A stretch of DNA of 64,000 nt from Mesorhizobium sp. M4B.F.Ca.ET.203.01.1.1 (GCF_004791025.1 NZ_SRUO01000019.1:62001-126000), one strand, 5' to 3'. Positions 53,333-62,485 are shown, counted from the stretch's first letter. A program made the numbers and translations. The notes: generated by a model from the sequence alone, not told the origin.

Positions 53333-55849
53333 TCATGCAGCCTGCGCCGACGGGAGCTCGGCACGCGAATGGCGTGGTTGGCGGCCAAGCCCCGAGGTCA
53401 ACAAGGACTTACAGAAAGCGGGGGTGAGTTTGCCGCGATGAATTATGACCTTCTCGCGACCGGACCTAGCATCGGCTTCCTCTCGCTCTCGATTGTAGCC
53501 GCGCTGTTCGTTGGATTTAACGTGGCAAGCGGTGAATTCGGAATCAGCCAGCCCTTCCAAGTTTCTGGCCATGACGGGGCGACTCGTGTGGATGTGCACC
53601 CACATCGGGCTCGGCATCCCACCATTGACCAGCATCTTGGGCTGCAGCTTCATCTCAAACAGCTTTCCTGGCTCGCCACGCAGCGCGACCGGTGCCTCCG
53701 GCGGCATCAATTCGTCGGCATTGCACAAATGTTCCAGGTATTTTTGCGCCGGAAATGCGTAGGCCTTCATGCAATCAGTCGTAATGCCGGCTTTTCCTTC
53801 ATTCAGTGCGTTGGCCTGTCCCAGCACCATGTTCAGCAACCCTTTGAGCTGGTCTGTGCGTTCGTGCACTTTGGGTAGCTGGGTGGAGGTGAGTAGCAGG
53901 CGTACATTACGCCCCTGCAACCCGGCGAGACAGGTTTGCATCTCAATGGCCTGGGCTCGCAGGTACTGGGCCACATCGTCCACGACCTTACCGGCCTCCT
54001 CAGGCTTCATCTGGCGCACTTGGGAGACGACGCTTTGCTGACCGGCCAGATCGAACTGCAAAAGTTCGTCCAATCGTTTGAGCCGCTCCGTCAATACCTC
54101 CATTGACAACGCGGCGCCCCCGATTGTCGAGCCTGCCCCCGACGAACTCGCAGCCACCTCTTGCGCTCTCACCTGTGTACTCGCAACTTGATCCGAGCGC
54201 GCGAGAACCTTGGCTGCTGGCACTGTGCCGGCGTTCGCAGCGACTGGTGTTGATGGCTGCCCGGCGGCAGAAGTCCCGGCGCGAGCTGCCGACTTATGCT
54301 TTGACTTCCCTTTCCTTCGCCCTGTAGTGCCTTCTGACACTGCAGCCGTACCAGCAGTGTCAGCCGGTATCGCAGCGCCTGCCCTGGCCGGCATCGCAGC
54401 GCCCGCCTGGGCCTGTGGCGCCATGATGGCTGACGGCGGAGACTGCAGGTTCAACAAGTGCATGGCATCGTGCGCAGTGATCCATGCATCGTCCACGATC
54501 CGTTCGAACAGTTTCAATGGGAGGCCGGCATCTGGGTAGGTATGGCTTAGCTTGGTATGCACCTCGTGCAACGCCAATCCAAAATCCGAAAGCCGCTCCA
54601 TGATCTTTTCTACAACCGCGCAATCATGAGCGTTGAGTGCTTTGCCATCATCCATTATGCCCTTCGCCAAAGAGAGGGCGCGAAGAGCTTCTTGAACGGC
54701 GCTTGCCATCAGCTGCACCACTCCATTTCGACCGACGAGGAGTTCCTTCAAATCTGGCTCGAACCTGCTCGCCCGCAGTTCAATCTTGGCCCGCGCAAGA
54801 CCGATCCGCTCACGGACCAGCCAGATCCTGACACTCAGTACCGAGCCGGCACGCAGCCGCAGTGCGCACCGCTCGGCTTCCCGCATCACGGGCGTTCCAC
54901 TGGATAGGCTAGCGGTGGCAGCGCAGGCGGATCGCTGCCGTTCGGAGCGCCATGCCTTTTTTTCCCACCACTTAATTGCCGCCGTATGGTGGTTCTCCAC
55001 ATTTAAAATCAACAGCTCCTGCCGGTCCGCCTGGGAGTAGGAGTAGAGTTTATCGACCATACCTGCCGCTTTCTTGGTCTTTTTGTCCAATTTCGTGATC
55101 GTCGACAGGCCAAGTTTGTCTACTTCATTCGCGGCGTCGCACACGATCTGGCAACATCTACGCACCTTGTCGTCTGGCATAATTGTCTGCGCCTCAGCCG
55201 CAGGCAGGCTAGCGCGGTACTCCAGAATTGCTGAGGCTGCATCGACGACCCGACTGATCAGCTCCACCGCCTCCTCGGGGACGTCGGTTTTCCTGGCCGC
55301 AGCCTCGCAATCAGTCAGTTGTTGAACAAGACTGTTCATTCTGAGCTGTGTCGGACTGATATCTTCATTTGACGATGAGCTGGTGCCTTCCACCTGCGCG
55401 GTTGATAGTTGGCTACCGACCGGCGCCATGGCTTCGCCCTCAGACATGGAGGGAGAACCGCGCCGCCTTGCGGCTGCGCCACGTGGCGCTACGGTTCCGC
55501 GTGGTGGCGCAGCGGCTCCACGTGGCGGTGCGTTCAGGATTTGATCTTCGCCAATCGAGGCGCCTGGCAGACTTTCGCGGGCATCGCCTGGACCGCGCGC
55601 AACTGGAAGGGAGGAGGGCCTCCTATCGGCGTCCCCAGAGCGCATCTGCTCCACAACGGAATCGAATGACTGTCCACCTTCTCCCGCAGCAAGACTTGAT
55701 TGCGAAAGGGAACTGCTCGCCCGCCCCGCGCGGCTGGCTCCAGTTTCAGCCTGCGATTTCCGTGGTCGGCCAATGCCCTTCATATTGCGTCTCCGTAGTA
55801 GGCGAGAATGTGCTGCTATTGTGCTGGCGGCTGACGAGACCAGCGGCAT
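53333..55849 (-). CDS. Probable type III effector, 838 codons
   Basis: I do not recognise a catalytic domain. The protein (start 55849, or 55783 for 816 residues) has a Ser/Gly/Arg-rich, disordered N-terminus with no Sec signal and a Pro-Arg-Gly repeat region (APPRG, VAPRG, AARRRG; about residues 108-130). Two long helical regions follow (about 180-430 and 580-690), separated by an Ala-rich linker with GAAMPARAGAAIPADTAG-type repeats. The conserved-looking C-terminal ~130 residues contain ALRGEPGKLFEMKLQPKMLV, WVHIHTSRPVMARNLEGLAD and EKVIIHRGKLTPAF. A tts box points at it 380 bases upstream. Size, modular build, regulation and location all suggest an effector. Confidence 0.7.
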   Translation of the reverse strand: MPLVSSAASTIAAHSRLLRRRNMKGIGRPRKSQAETGASRAGRASSSLSQSSLAAGEGGQSFDSVVEQMRSGDADRRPSSLPVARGPGDARESLPGASIGEDQILNAPPRGAAAPPRGTVAPRGAAARRRGSPSMSEGEAMAPVGSQLSTAQVEGTSSSSNEDISPTQLRMNSLVQQLTDCEAAARKTDVPEEAVELISRVVDAASAILEYRASLPAAEAQTIMPDDKVRRCCQIVCDAANEVDKLGLSTITKLDKKTKKAAGMVDKLYSYSQADRQELLILNVENHHTAAIKWWEKKAWRSERQRSACAATASLSSGTPVMREAERCALRLRAGSVLSVRIWLVRERIGLARAKIELRASRFEPDLKELLVGRNGVVQLMASAVQEALRALSLAKGIMDDGKALNAHDCAVVEKIMERLSDFGLALHEVHTKLSHTYPDAGLPLKLFERIVDDAWITAHDAMHLLNLQSPPSAIMAPQAQAGAAMPARAGAAIPADTAGTAAVSEGTTGRRKGKSKHKSAARAGTSAAGQPSTPVAANAGTVPAAKVLARSDQVASTQVRAQEVAASSSGAGSTIGGAALSMEVLTERLKRLDELLQFDLAGQQSVVSQVRQMKPEEAGKVVDDVAQYLRAQAIEMQTCLAGLQGRNVRLLLTSTQLPKVHERTDQLKGLLNMVLGQANALNEGKAGITTDCMKAYAFPAQKYLEHLCNADELMPPEAPVALRGEPGKLFEMKLQPKMLVNGGMPSPMWVHIHTSRPVMARNLEGLADSEFTACHVKSNEQRGYNREREEADARSGREKVIIHRGKLTPAFCKSLLTSGLGRQPRHSRAELPSAQAA

Positions 55850-56228
55850 CTTTCGGTTAACGTCACGGTCAGCCAGACCCGCGACGGCGTAATGTTCCCG
55901 CCAAAGTGCTTCTCAGTAGCAGGCCAAGATTGGCCCGAGCTCACAGGACTTTCGCATATCGATGTCCTGAGATTATCAGCGCTTCAGTCCGCCGATTTCC
56001 AGGAACAGCGAATGAAATCAGACCAACTCGGCTAGCTCCCCTTCCTAGACACGTGCCTGACGATTTTATTGAGGCGTCACTCCTCTCGTTCGCCACCGAC
56101 AAAGTCACACATTTGCTTCAGAGAAGCGTGTGCGTTGCGTATCGCGCGGGAAACCATTTCGATCTATAGTTACAAAAAGTGTCGAGACGGGACCTTTGGA
56201 TCCGAAGGTCAGGCACGGCCGGCCTAGA
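55850..56228. other. Long leader of the 838-codon gene
   Basis: The stretch lies between the tts box and the probable effector gene. No gene is recognised; frames are short. Confidence 0.35.
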
Positions 56229-56256
56229 TAGACCGCTTGGCTGACGATTAGCTGAC
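56229..56256 (-). promoter_or_regulatory. tts box upstream of the 838-codon gene
   Basis: On the minus strand it begins GTCAGCTAATCGTCAGCCAA and ends GCGGTCTA. It differs at only a few positions from the nopP tts box. It points at the 838-codon gene. Confidence 0.75.
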
Positions 56257-56705
56257 GATGGGAGTTCTCACGAACAGGGCAAGAAAATCCGACCGCTTCA
56301 AGCTTTCGATATGGTGAGAAGAGGATCCGCACCGGCCTCCCAAAGCCGGCAGACCATCCCATGTTCGTACGGTCGCCGACCTTCTCGAAGCCAATGAGCT
56401 CACCGCGCCGGGCCGTGATGTGCAGGCGAGAGAATGGTGATGCAAAGACCGAGTTCCTGCTCGTTGCGTGCGCCCGTGGAGCCAGCAAGAATACGGTCAT
56501 TGCGGTCATGCAGCACGTGGACCGTGTCTCCTGTTCGACACCACAGCATCGAGGATGCAAACGAGCTGCTGCGGCTGCCATTCGGTCGCGGCATGCGTGG
56601 ACGGCGGGATTGGCCGAACAGCCGAGATCGTGGTCGACTGTTCGATGCGAGAGCAACATCCTGCAGAGCATACGTTTTTGCGCTGGCCGGTTTTTGTCAA
56701 AAGCC
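56257..56705. other. Gap between opposed tts boxes
   Basis: Frames on both strands cover it but none has a recognisable motif. It separates the leftward and rightward TtsI units. Confidence 0.3.
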
Positions 56706-56733
56706 GTCAGGTTCTCGAAAGCTCCCGCCCTTA
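56706..56733 (+). promoter_or_regulatory. tts box upstream of nopC
   Basis: It begins GTCAGGTTCTCGAAAGCTCC and ends CGCCCTTA, matching the TCAGNTTCTCGAAAGCTN4C consensus almost perfectly. It starts 71 bases before the nopC ATG and heads the nopC-nopA-sctD-rhcV unit. Confidence 0.9.
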
Positions 56734-56776
56734 GCTTGATCGAGGTTAACCTTTAACACGTCGCCGCCAATGGCAA

Positions 56777-57121
56777 ATGCCGGAGTACCTGATGATAGCA
56801 GCAATTGGGAGTGGAGTTGGCAACCTCGGGACTTCCTTGATCCGAAAGGGCCATGGGGATTCGAAATCCGAGCATTCTGGTGATGGCAAGCCGGCTGGTG
56901 GCAATGATGGCAAGCCAGCTGGTGGGAATGATGGCAAGCCAGCTGGCGGGAACGATCGGGCGGATAACCGGACCGTTTCAAATGATCAACTTCAAGACAA
57001 CTCACAGTCTGCAGCACAAAGTGAAGCCTTCCAAAGTATCCTGCGATCGTTCGCGTTCCAATTCGCGAACGATGCGATGGCTGAGGCCGATGAAGCTTTG
57101 GATGACACAGAAGATGCCTGA
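56777..57121 (+). CDS. nopC: NopC-like secreted protein with Gly-rich repeats
   Basis: The 114-residue protein (an ATG at 56792 is also possible) sits where nopC (y4yP region) precedes nopA in other rhizobia. Its N-terminus (MIAAIGSGVGNLGTS) and helical C-terminus (AFQSILRSFAFQFANDAMAEADE) frame a hydrophilic centre with an eight-residue repeat, GKPAGGND, three times (nucleotides about 56881-56959). NopC is a secreted T3SS protein without known enzymatic domain. The call rests on position, size and secretion-type composition. Confidence 0.7.
   Translation: MPEYLMIAAIGSGVGNLGTSLIRKGHGDSKSEHSGDGKPAGGNDGKPAGGNDGKPAGGNDRADNRTVSNDQLQDNSQSAAQSEAFQSILRSFAFQFANDAMAEADEALDDTEDA
56881..56959 (+). repeat. 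24-bp tandem repeat inside nopC
   Basis: Three consecutive units of the form GATGGCAAGCC-GCTGGTGG-AA are seen, in frame, encoding GKPAGGND. The copies differ at only a few third positions. Confidence 0.85.
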
Positions 57122-57187
57122 CGCGGGAAAATCCGGCGTGAGGTCATACAGGCCGTTATTGACGGCACAACTCCAACAGAAAAAGGA

Positions 57188-57436
57188 ATGATCATGGCTG
57201 CAGTTGATAATAATAAAAAATCAGGCAATACCAACACCAATAGCACTGGCAACACCGATAAAACTACCGGTAGCACTCCCGGCAATACAAGCGGAGCTGA
57301 TGCTACTGCTTTTCAGGCGCAAGTGCAAGAACTAACCAATGTTAGCTTGGAGGCGACGAAAAGGAGTGTCCAGTTGCGCACTCTAACGACCAATCTCCAG
57401 ACCATCAAGAAGGCCGCCGACGAACGCGTTTCGTAA
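57188..57436 (+). CDS. nopA: NopA-like T3SS pilus/needle subunit
   Basis: The 82-residue protein (start 57188; ATG at 57194 also fits) has a disordered Asn/Thr/Gly/Ser-rich first half (NNKKSGNTNTNSTGNTDKTT). The second half is helical, ATAFQAQVQELTNVSLEATK followed by RSVQLRTLTTNLQTIKKAAD, the shared end of NopA proteins. NopA is the small main subunit of the rhizobial T3 pilus. The Asn/Thr repeat half makes it slightly longer than the ~70-residue homologues. Lower GC than its neighbours. Confidence 0.82.
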   Translation: MIMAAVDNNKKSGNTNTNSTGNTDKTTGSTPGNTSGADATAFQAQVQELTNVSLEATKRSVQLRTLTTNLQTIKKAADERVS

Positions 57437-57552
57437 TGTCGGAAGCGGCTTTTAGACTGCCCCTAGCGCGTCTCCTTATTGACGCGACGTAGTCCCGAAA
57501 TGAGCCGCATGGCAATTGCCGTGCGGCTTCTATCCTGTTTGAGAGATGCTCT

Positions 57553-58443
57553 GTGGATGACGCCGTTTCCCTCCGTTTCGAAGTGCTTTCGGGGCTCTAT
57601 TGCGGACTGACCGGCAAGACGGATCTTCAAACGTGTTTAATCGGCAGCGGCTTCGATGCCGATTTGGTCTTTGTCGAGCAAGGACTGGCACCGCATCATC
57701 TTCGTGTAACTCTTCTTGGCAAGTCGATCGAACTCGAGGCGCTTGCACCCGGACTCAGTATCGAGGGCAACCGGAATATCGCCGCAGGCCAGTCCGTTGT
57801 TGTGCCCCTTCCTGCCGTCCTGCTCGTAGGCGAGATGTCCATTGCTTGGTCCGTGCAGGATGCAGAGCCGCCTGGTTCGACCGGCATACCGCGCCTACCG
57901 ATCGGTGTGCTCGCCATGGTCATAATCAGCTCACTCGGGATCGGCGCGCTTTCGGGCATGTTCTCCTATCTTGGCAATGCAAGTGGATCGAGCCCCAATT
58001 CACTTCGGGCTGAAGTCGCGTCCAGAACGATCAGTCACCGCGCTGACAATGAACTTACGGGGGCAGCGGCCAAAGAGCTGCAGGAGGAAGTCGATCGAGC
58101 GGGTCTTCTCGACGTCAAGATTGGCTCCGCAAAGGGTGTTGTGACCGCCGAGGGCACCGTCACGTCTGAATCGGTCATCAGCTGGCAGAAGCTTCAGCAA
58201 TCGTTCGATCGTCGCACCAAGGGTACTCTAACACTGGTGAACGGAGTGCTCATCAAAGAGGAGAAGGCGCCATCCGCAATCGCGGTCGAAGCTGTGTGGC
58301 ATGGGGCCCAACCGTATCTTGTCATCGACAGCGAGAAGTATTTTGTCGGGGCCATTTTGGCTGATGGATGGGTAGTCGATCGTATTGAGGACAGCCGTGT
58401 GCTGCTGAGCAGGAATGGCCGCATTGCTGCTCTCCCATATTGA
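57553..58443 (+). CDS. SctD-like inner-membrane ring protein (y4yQ-like)
   Basis: The GTG at 57553 gives 296 residues. The N-terminus resembles an FHA-type domain (VSLRFEVLSGLYCGLTGKTD, CLIGSGFDADLVF, PHHLRVTLLG). One membrane helix follows (about residues 118-140, IGVLAMVIISSLGIGALSGMF), then periplasmic ring domains (AEGTVTSESVISWQKLQQSFD; TLTLVNGVLI; YFVGAILADGWVVDRIED). This is the SctD architecture. SctD pairs with RhcJ in the inner-membrane rings. It stands before rhcV. Confidence 0.82.
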   Translation: MDDAVSLRFEVLSGLYCGLTGKTDLQTCLIGSGFDADLVFVEQGLAPHHLRVTLLGKSIELEALAPGLSIEGNRNIAAGQSVVVPLPAVLLVGEMSIAWSVQDAEPPGSTGIPRLPIGVLAMVIISSLGIGALSGMFSYLGNASGSSPNSLRAEVASRTISHRADNELTGAAAKELQEEVDRAGLLDVKIGSAKGVVTAEGTVTSESVISWQKLQQSFDRRTKGTLTLVNGVLIKEEKAPSAIAVEAVWHGAQPYLVIDSEKYFVGAILADGWVVDRIEDSRVLLSRNGRIAALPY

Positions 58444-58675
58444 AAGCTCGCAGGCCCCATCAAGCAGCACTCTATGGCCAGCCAAACATCCTGTCGCGCT
58501 CGGTGCTGACAAGCTGGCTGCGTTGGAAACATTTGCTGCCCAGCCATTTCGCGCCTGTTTGTGGCTCTCATGCAGGGTCACGCGCTGGCCAAGGCCGAGG
58601 CGCCTTCGGAGTTCGAAAGCTACGTTTCAGGGCGTAACAGCAGAGTAAGTCTCAACCGATTGCAAAGGTGTCTCG

Positions 58676-60739
58676 ATGGCCAACGTCCTGCGTGACTTCA
58701 TCAAGCGTGCGCCGGCCAGCCCGGATTTAATGGTTGCGTTGATGCTGCTTCTGGCTGTCGCGATGATGGTCATGCCTATCCCGGTCGTGGTGGTCGACGC
58801 ACTGATAGGATTCAATATGGGGTTGGCCATACTGCTGATGATGGTTGCCCTGTATGTCAGTACTCCACTTGATTTTTCCTCTTTGCCCGGCGTTATTTTG
58901 ATTTCCACTGTATTCCGTCTCGCGCTGACGGTCGCAACGACGCGACTGATCCTGGCCGAGGGGGAGGCCGGCAGCATTATTCATACCTTTGGCGATTTCG
59001 TCATCTCAGGCAATATCGTGGTGGGTTTCGTCATATTTCTGGTCGTCACCATGGTGCAATTCATGGTCCTCGCGAAGGGTGCCGAACGGGTGGCAGAAGT
59101 GGCGGCGCGTTTCACGCTGGATGCTCTGCCGGGCAAGCAAATGGCGGTCGACGCAGAGCTACGCAACGGCCACATCGATGCCAACGAATCCCGCCGGCGG
59201 CGCGCCGAATTGGAGAAGGAAAGCCAACTATATGGCGCGATGGACGGCGCGATGAAATTTGTGAAGGGCGATTCCATCGCCGGGCTGGTGGTTATCTGCA
59301 TCAACATGCTGGGTGGAATTTCGATCGGTCTGCTCTCCAAGGGCATGTCCTTCGGCGAGGTGCTGCATCACTATACTCTGCTGACGATAGGCGATGCATT
59401 GATATCGCAGATTCCGGCCCTTCTGCTCTCCATTACTGCGGCGACCATCGTCACCCGTGTGACTGGGACGGCGAGGATCAACCTCGGTACCGAAATGGTC
59501 AGTCAGCTCACGGCCAGTACTCGAGCCTTGCGGCTGGCGGCCGGCGTCCTGGTCGTGATGGGGTTCGTTCCTGGGTTTCCCCTCCCCGTCTTTCTGATGC
59601 TGGCCGCAGTGTTCGCTGCGGTAAGCATTGTCAAGGCTGATGTGCTGGGCGCCGGCACTGCCGATGCGAAAGATGGAACTGCAGCGGAGCCTAAGCAAGC
59701 CGCGCCTGCGAAGGAATTCCCGATCGCATTTTTTTTAGCGCCAAATCTTATGCAGGCGATCGATCAAGCCGAATTGCAAAAACATATTGGGCGCGTTTCG
59801 CTCCTGGTCACAGCCGATCTGGGCATTATCGTTCCCCGCATCCCTGTCTTGGTTGACGAGCAGCTGCCTACATCGCAATTCCGGATAGATGTCGAGGGCG
59901 TGCCAGTCGAACAGGACGCGATAGATCCAAGCCAGATGACGCTCCGAGCCGATGTAGCGCACGTCGACTCGAGCGGTATCCCCCTTAGGCGTGAGCCGAA
60001 AACGGACAGACTCCCGGTCGAACATACCCCTGCACAGGCCCTTACGGGCGCCGGCACGGAGCATTGGGCTCCCGGCGAACTCCTCGCCTTGCGCGTCCAT
60101 GCAACGTTGACCCGCTACGCACCGCGATTGGTGGGCATCCAAGAGACCCGACATTTCCTGGGCCGAATGGAGCAGGAATATTCTGATCTTGTGAAAGAGG
60201 TGCTGCGCACGACGCCGATTCCTCGGATTGCCGATGTTCTGCGCCGCCTCCTGGAGGAAGGTATCCCAATCCGCCACACCCGTCTCGTGTTGGAGGCATT
60301 GGCCGAATGGAGCGAGCGTGAGCAAAACGTTGCCCTGCTGACGGAATATGTCCGTTCTGGTTTGAAGCGACAGATCTGCCACCGCTATGCCAACACCGAG
60401 GGCATCGTGTCCGCCCTGGTCGTCGAACGCGAGAGCGAGGATGTGATGCGTGGCGCGGTTCGAGATTCGGATGCAGGCCCCTATCTCGCACTGGAGGATC
60501 GGCAAAGCGAAGCGATGCTATCACAGATACGTCAGGTCCTTTCGAACACAGAACCGGGTCAAACCCGCCCTATTCTGTTGACGTCAATGGATGTCCGACG
60601 TTTCGTCCGCGGCTTTCTGACGCGAAACGGGATCGATCTCGCCGTGCTGTCTTATCAAAACCTCGCCTCCGACTTTACAATTCGCCCGGCAGGATCCGTC
60701 AAACTCCCGCACGGATCGAACAGCGGATTGTTAGAGTAG
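58676..60739 (+). CDS. rhcV: RhcV, export-gate protein SctV
   Basis: The 687-residue protein has eight membrane helices in its N-terminal half and a large cytoplasmic domain. Signatures: FNMGLAILLMMVALYVSTPLDFSSLPGVIL, TRLILAEGEAG, RFTLDALPGKQMAVDAELR (FHIPEP-type block), ESQLYGAMDGAMKFVKGD and the C-terminal HTPAQAL / LGRMEQEYSDLVKEVLR. SctV forms the nonameric cytoplasmic ring that receives substrates. Full length. The 230 bases between it and the previous gene include a short frame (58415-58648) that I do not accept. Confidence 0.96.
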   Translation: MANVLRDFIKRAPASPDLMVALMLLLAVAMMVMPIPVVVVDALIGFNMGLAILLMMVALYVSTPLDFSSLPGVILISTVFRLALTVATTRLILAEGEAGSIIHTFGDFVISGNIVVGFVIFLVVTMVQFMVLAKGAERVAEVAARFTLDALPGKQMAVDAELRNGHIDANESRRRRAELEKESQLYGAMDGAMKFVKGDSIAGLVVICINMLGGISIGLLSKGMSFGEVLHHYTLLTIGDALISQIPALLLSITAATIVTRVTGTARINLGTEMVSQLTASTRALRLAAGVLVVMGFVPGFPLPVFLMLAAVFAAVSIVKADVLGAGTADAKDGTAAEPKQAAPAKEFPIAFFLAPNLMQAIDQAELQKHIGRVSLLVTADLGIIVPRIPVLVDEQLPTSQFRIDVEGVPVEQDAIDPSQMTLRADVAHVDSSGIPLRREPKTDRLPVEHTPAQALTGAGTEHWAPGELLALRVHATLTRYAPRLVGIQETRHFLGRMEQEYSDLVKEVLRTTPIPRIADVLRRLLEEGIPIRHTRLVLEALAEWSEREQNVALLTEYVRSGLKRQICHRYANTEGIVSALVVERESEDVMRGAVRDSDAGPYLALEDRQSEAMLSQIRQVLSNTEPGQTRPILLTSMDVRRFVRGFLTRNGIDLAVLSYQNLASDFTIRPAGSVKLPHGSNSGLLE

Positions 60740-60792
60740 TTCCACCTTTCCTAACTGAACGCGACCCGCCTCCCTGATAACCGAGAGATAAT

Positions 60793-61326
60793 ATGAAATT
60801 TGTTAGAAATACAGTTTCTCCATCGCCTATGTTTCTGCGCCGGAGCTCACTTCTTTTTGCCGTACTCGCCATTCTGCCTTTGGGCGGTTGCGCCAGCTGG
60901 CAAAAGCCCGCTCTTTCCGTGCAGGAGACATCTTCCCCAGAGTTGCTCAGCGCCGATCAAATCGATCCGGCTATGCGCGAACGCATTTTGCGCGAAGTTG
61001 GTCAGGATGTTCAAGAGCGGGCTTTGCGGGATGAGGTGAAGCAGCACCCGGACAATGTTGATGCGGCGATACGGCTTACAAAAGCCTTGGTGGCCCAGAA
61101 GCGCCCGCACGAAGCGGTTGAGGTGCTCGACAGCGTCTTGGTTGCAGCCCCAGCAAACGTACGTGCATTGAATGCGAAGGGCGTGATCTTGGACATTGAG
61201 GGGCGGCATGACGCGGCACAGGCCCTGTATCGGCGAGCTCTCGAAACCGAGCCAGGGAATCAGATGGTGCAGCATAACTTCAATCTGTCGCTTGCCTTAA
61301 CGGCAAGTCCGAACAGCCAAGGTTAG
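60793..61326 (+). CDS. TPR lipoprotein at the end of the T3SS operon (y4yS-like)
   Basis: The 177-residue protein has a signal with a lipobox (AILPLGGC, Cys near residue 33). Tetratricopeptide-type helices follow (HPDNVDAAIRLTKALVAQKRPHEAVEVL and PANVRALNAKGVILDIEGRHDAAQALYRRALE). It resembles both TadD pilus lipoproteins and the y4yS protein that follows rhcV in other rhizobia. A helper role for the split secretin, as a pilotin, is only a guess. Confidence 0.75.
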   Translation: MKFVRNTVSPSPMFLRRSSLLFAVLAILPLGGCASWQKPALSVQETSSPELLSADQIDPAMRERILREVGQDVQERALRDEVKQHPDNVDAAIRLTKALVAQKRPHEAVEVLDSVLVAAPANVRALNAKGVILDIEGRHDAAQALYRRALETEPGNQMVQHNFNLSLALTASPNSQG

Positions 61327-61792
61327 CACGATCGCAATAGGTGGGCACAGCGCATGTGCAGCCTATTCCCCGGCTCGAGACGCGCTCGGCTCCCATCATA
61401 GATGGCCTCTGAAGAGAGCCATATCTGCGCAAAGCTGTTGCTCCAGATCTGGCCGGCAGAGGTCGGCAGGAGAGCCGGATGACATCTCTCGGCCACCCGC
61501 AAGGCCATCCGCCTCGCTTCGTTGCCAGAGCGCCTTCGTGGTTGCCACGCGAGATACGCTCAGGATGGATTTGATTAATTCACGCGCGAATGCCTGCCTC
61601 TAACTTGGGGCAGGCGCGACCGCTCCCATAATGCAATACGCTGCCTCTAGGCCGATGGACGATGACGGGATACTTCCCCGAGACTTCAATGGTGGGGAGC
61701 AGCGCACCCGTCGATCCATTTGCTTTCAGCGTCAACCGCCACTATGTAGCGACACTTCGCCCGACTGTGTTTCAAGCTGCCCGGAGAAGTTT
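61327..61792. other. Gap without recognised gene
   Basis: No gene recognised between the T3SS operon and the mucR-like gene. The mucR-like frame is open to 61631, but that part lacks family features. Confidence 0.4.
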
Positions 61793-62263
61793 ATGACAGA
61801 AGAAGCCCACAACACCGACATCCTCATCGAGCTCACTGCCGATGTTGTATCAGCCTACGTCTCCAACAACCCCGTCCCGGCGGGGGAGCTTCCTGCCCTG
61901 ATCGCCCAAGTGCACGGGGCTCTAAAAGGCACGGCCGGACTAATACCGGCAGAAGAGCCTGTGCCTGTGAAAAAACCTGCTGTCCCGATCAAAAAGTCGA
62001 TCGAACCGGACTACATCATTAGCCTTGAAGACGGCAAGAAATTCAAATCGCTAAAGCGCCATCTGTCGACGCACTATGGTCTGACCCCGGACGAATATCG
62101 CGCCAAATGGGGTCTGCCGTCGGATTATCCGATGGTGGCGCCGAATTACGCCGCTACGCGCTCCGCCTTGGCCAAGACCATCGGACTCGGCCGCAAACCG
62201 AAAGAGCCGGAAGCCCCGGTGCCGGCGCCGGCGAAACGGACCCGCAAAAAGGTCGCAGCCTAA
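61793..62263 (+). CDS. mucR: Ros/MucR-family regulator lacking the zinc-binding Cys
   Basis: The ATG at 61793 gives 156 residues. The core matches Ros/MucR: DYIISLEDGKKFKSLKRHLS, then THYGLTPDEYRAKWGLPSDYPMVAP. In Ros the zinc ligands are C-x2-D-x9-H with a second His. Here the first ligand is Ser77 (IISLED), while Asp80, His90 and His94 remain. Mesorhizobium homologues with such loss fold and bind DNA without zinc, so it can still be active. The family represses exopolysaccharide and other symbiosis genes. It ends in a Lys/Arg-rich tail and a strong terminator follows. Confidence 0.88.
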   Translation: MTEEAHNTDILIELTADVVSAYVSNNPVPAGELPALIAQVHGALKGTAGLIPAEEPVPVKKPAVPIKKSIEPDYIISLEDGKKFKSLKRHLSTHYGLTPDEYRAKWGLPSDYPMVAPNYAATRSALAKTIGLGRKPKEPEAPVPAPAKRTRKKVAA

Positions 62264-62323
62264 ATCCGTATCAACAGTCGTTCGGGACGCGCGGCAGCCG
62301 TAGGCCCAATCTGCGCGGAATCA

Positions 62324-62348
62324 AAAGGCGGGGACGAGCCCCGCCTTT
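62324..62348 (+). terminator. Intrinsic terminator after the mucR-like gene
   Basis: AAAGGCGGGG (62324-62333) pairs with CCCCGCCTTT (62339-62348) across a 5-nt loop. The T-run is short. It lies about 60 bases after the stop. Confidence 0.75.
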
Positions 62349-62485
62349 CCCGTCCAAGAGCCTCATTCCAGAGGAATTCGCGACGGCTCCAGCAATCGCT
62401 GCCGCGGCATTACCTGGTTGCATGCTCCGGCCGGGTTTCGAGCCGGTCAATGCGTTCGGAGTATGCCGCATCCTTGCCGCACGCG

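Noticed and set aside
55369..55860. Plus-strand frames opposite the 838-codon gene
   Set aside because: Low-complexity Arg/Pro-rich translation caused by the repeat region of the minus-strand gene.
58415..58648. 77-codon frame between the sctD-like gene and rhcV as a small T3SS gene
   Set aside because: It begins inside the previous gene, composition is Arg/Pro-rich at the end, and it matches no small T3SS protein known to me.
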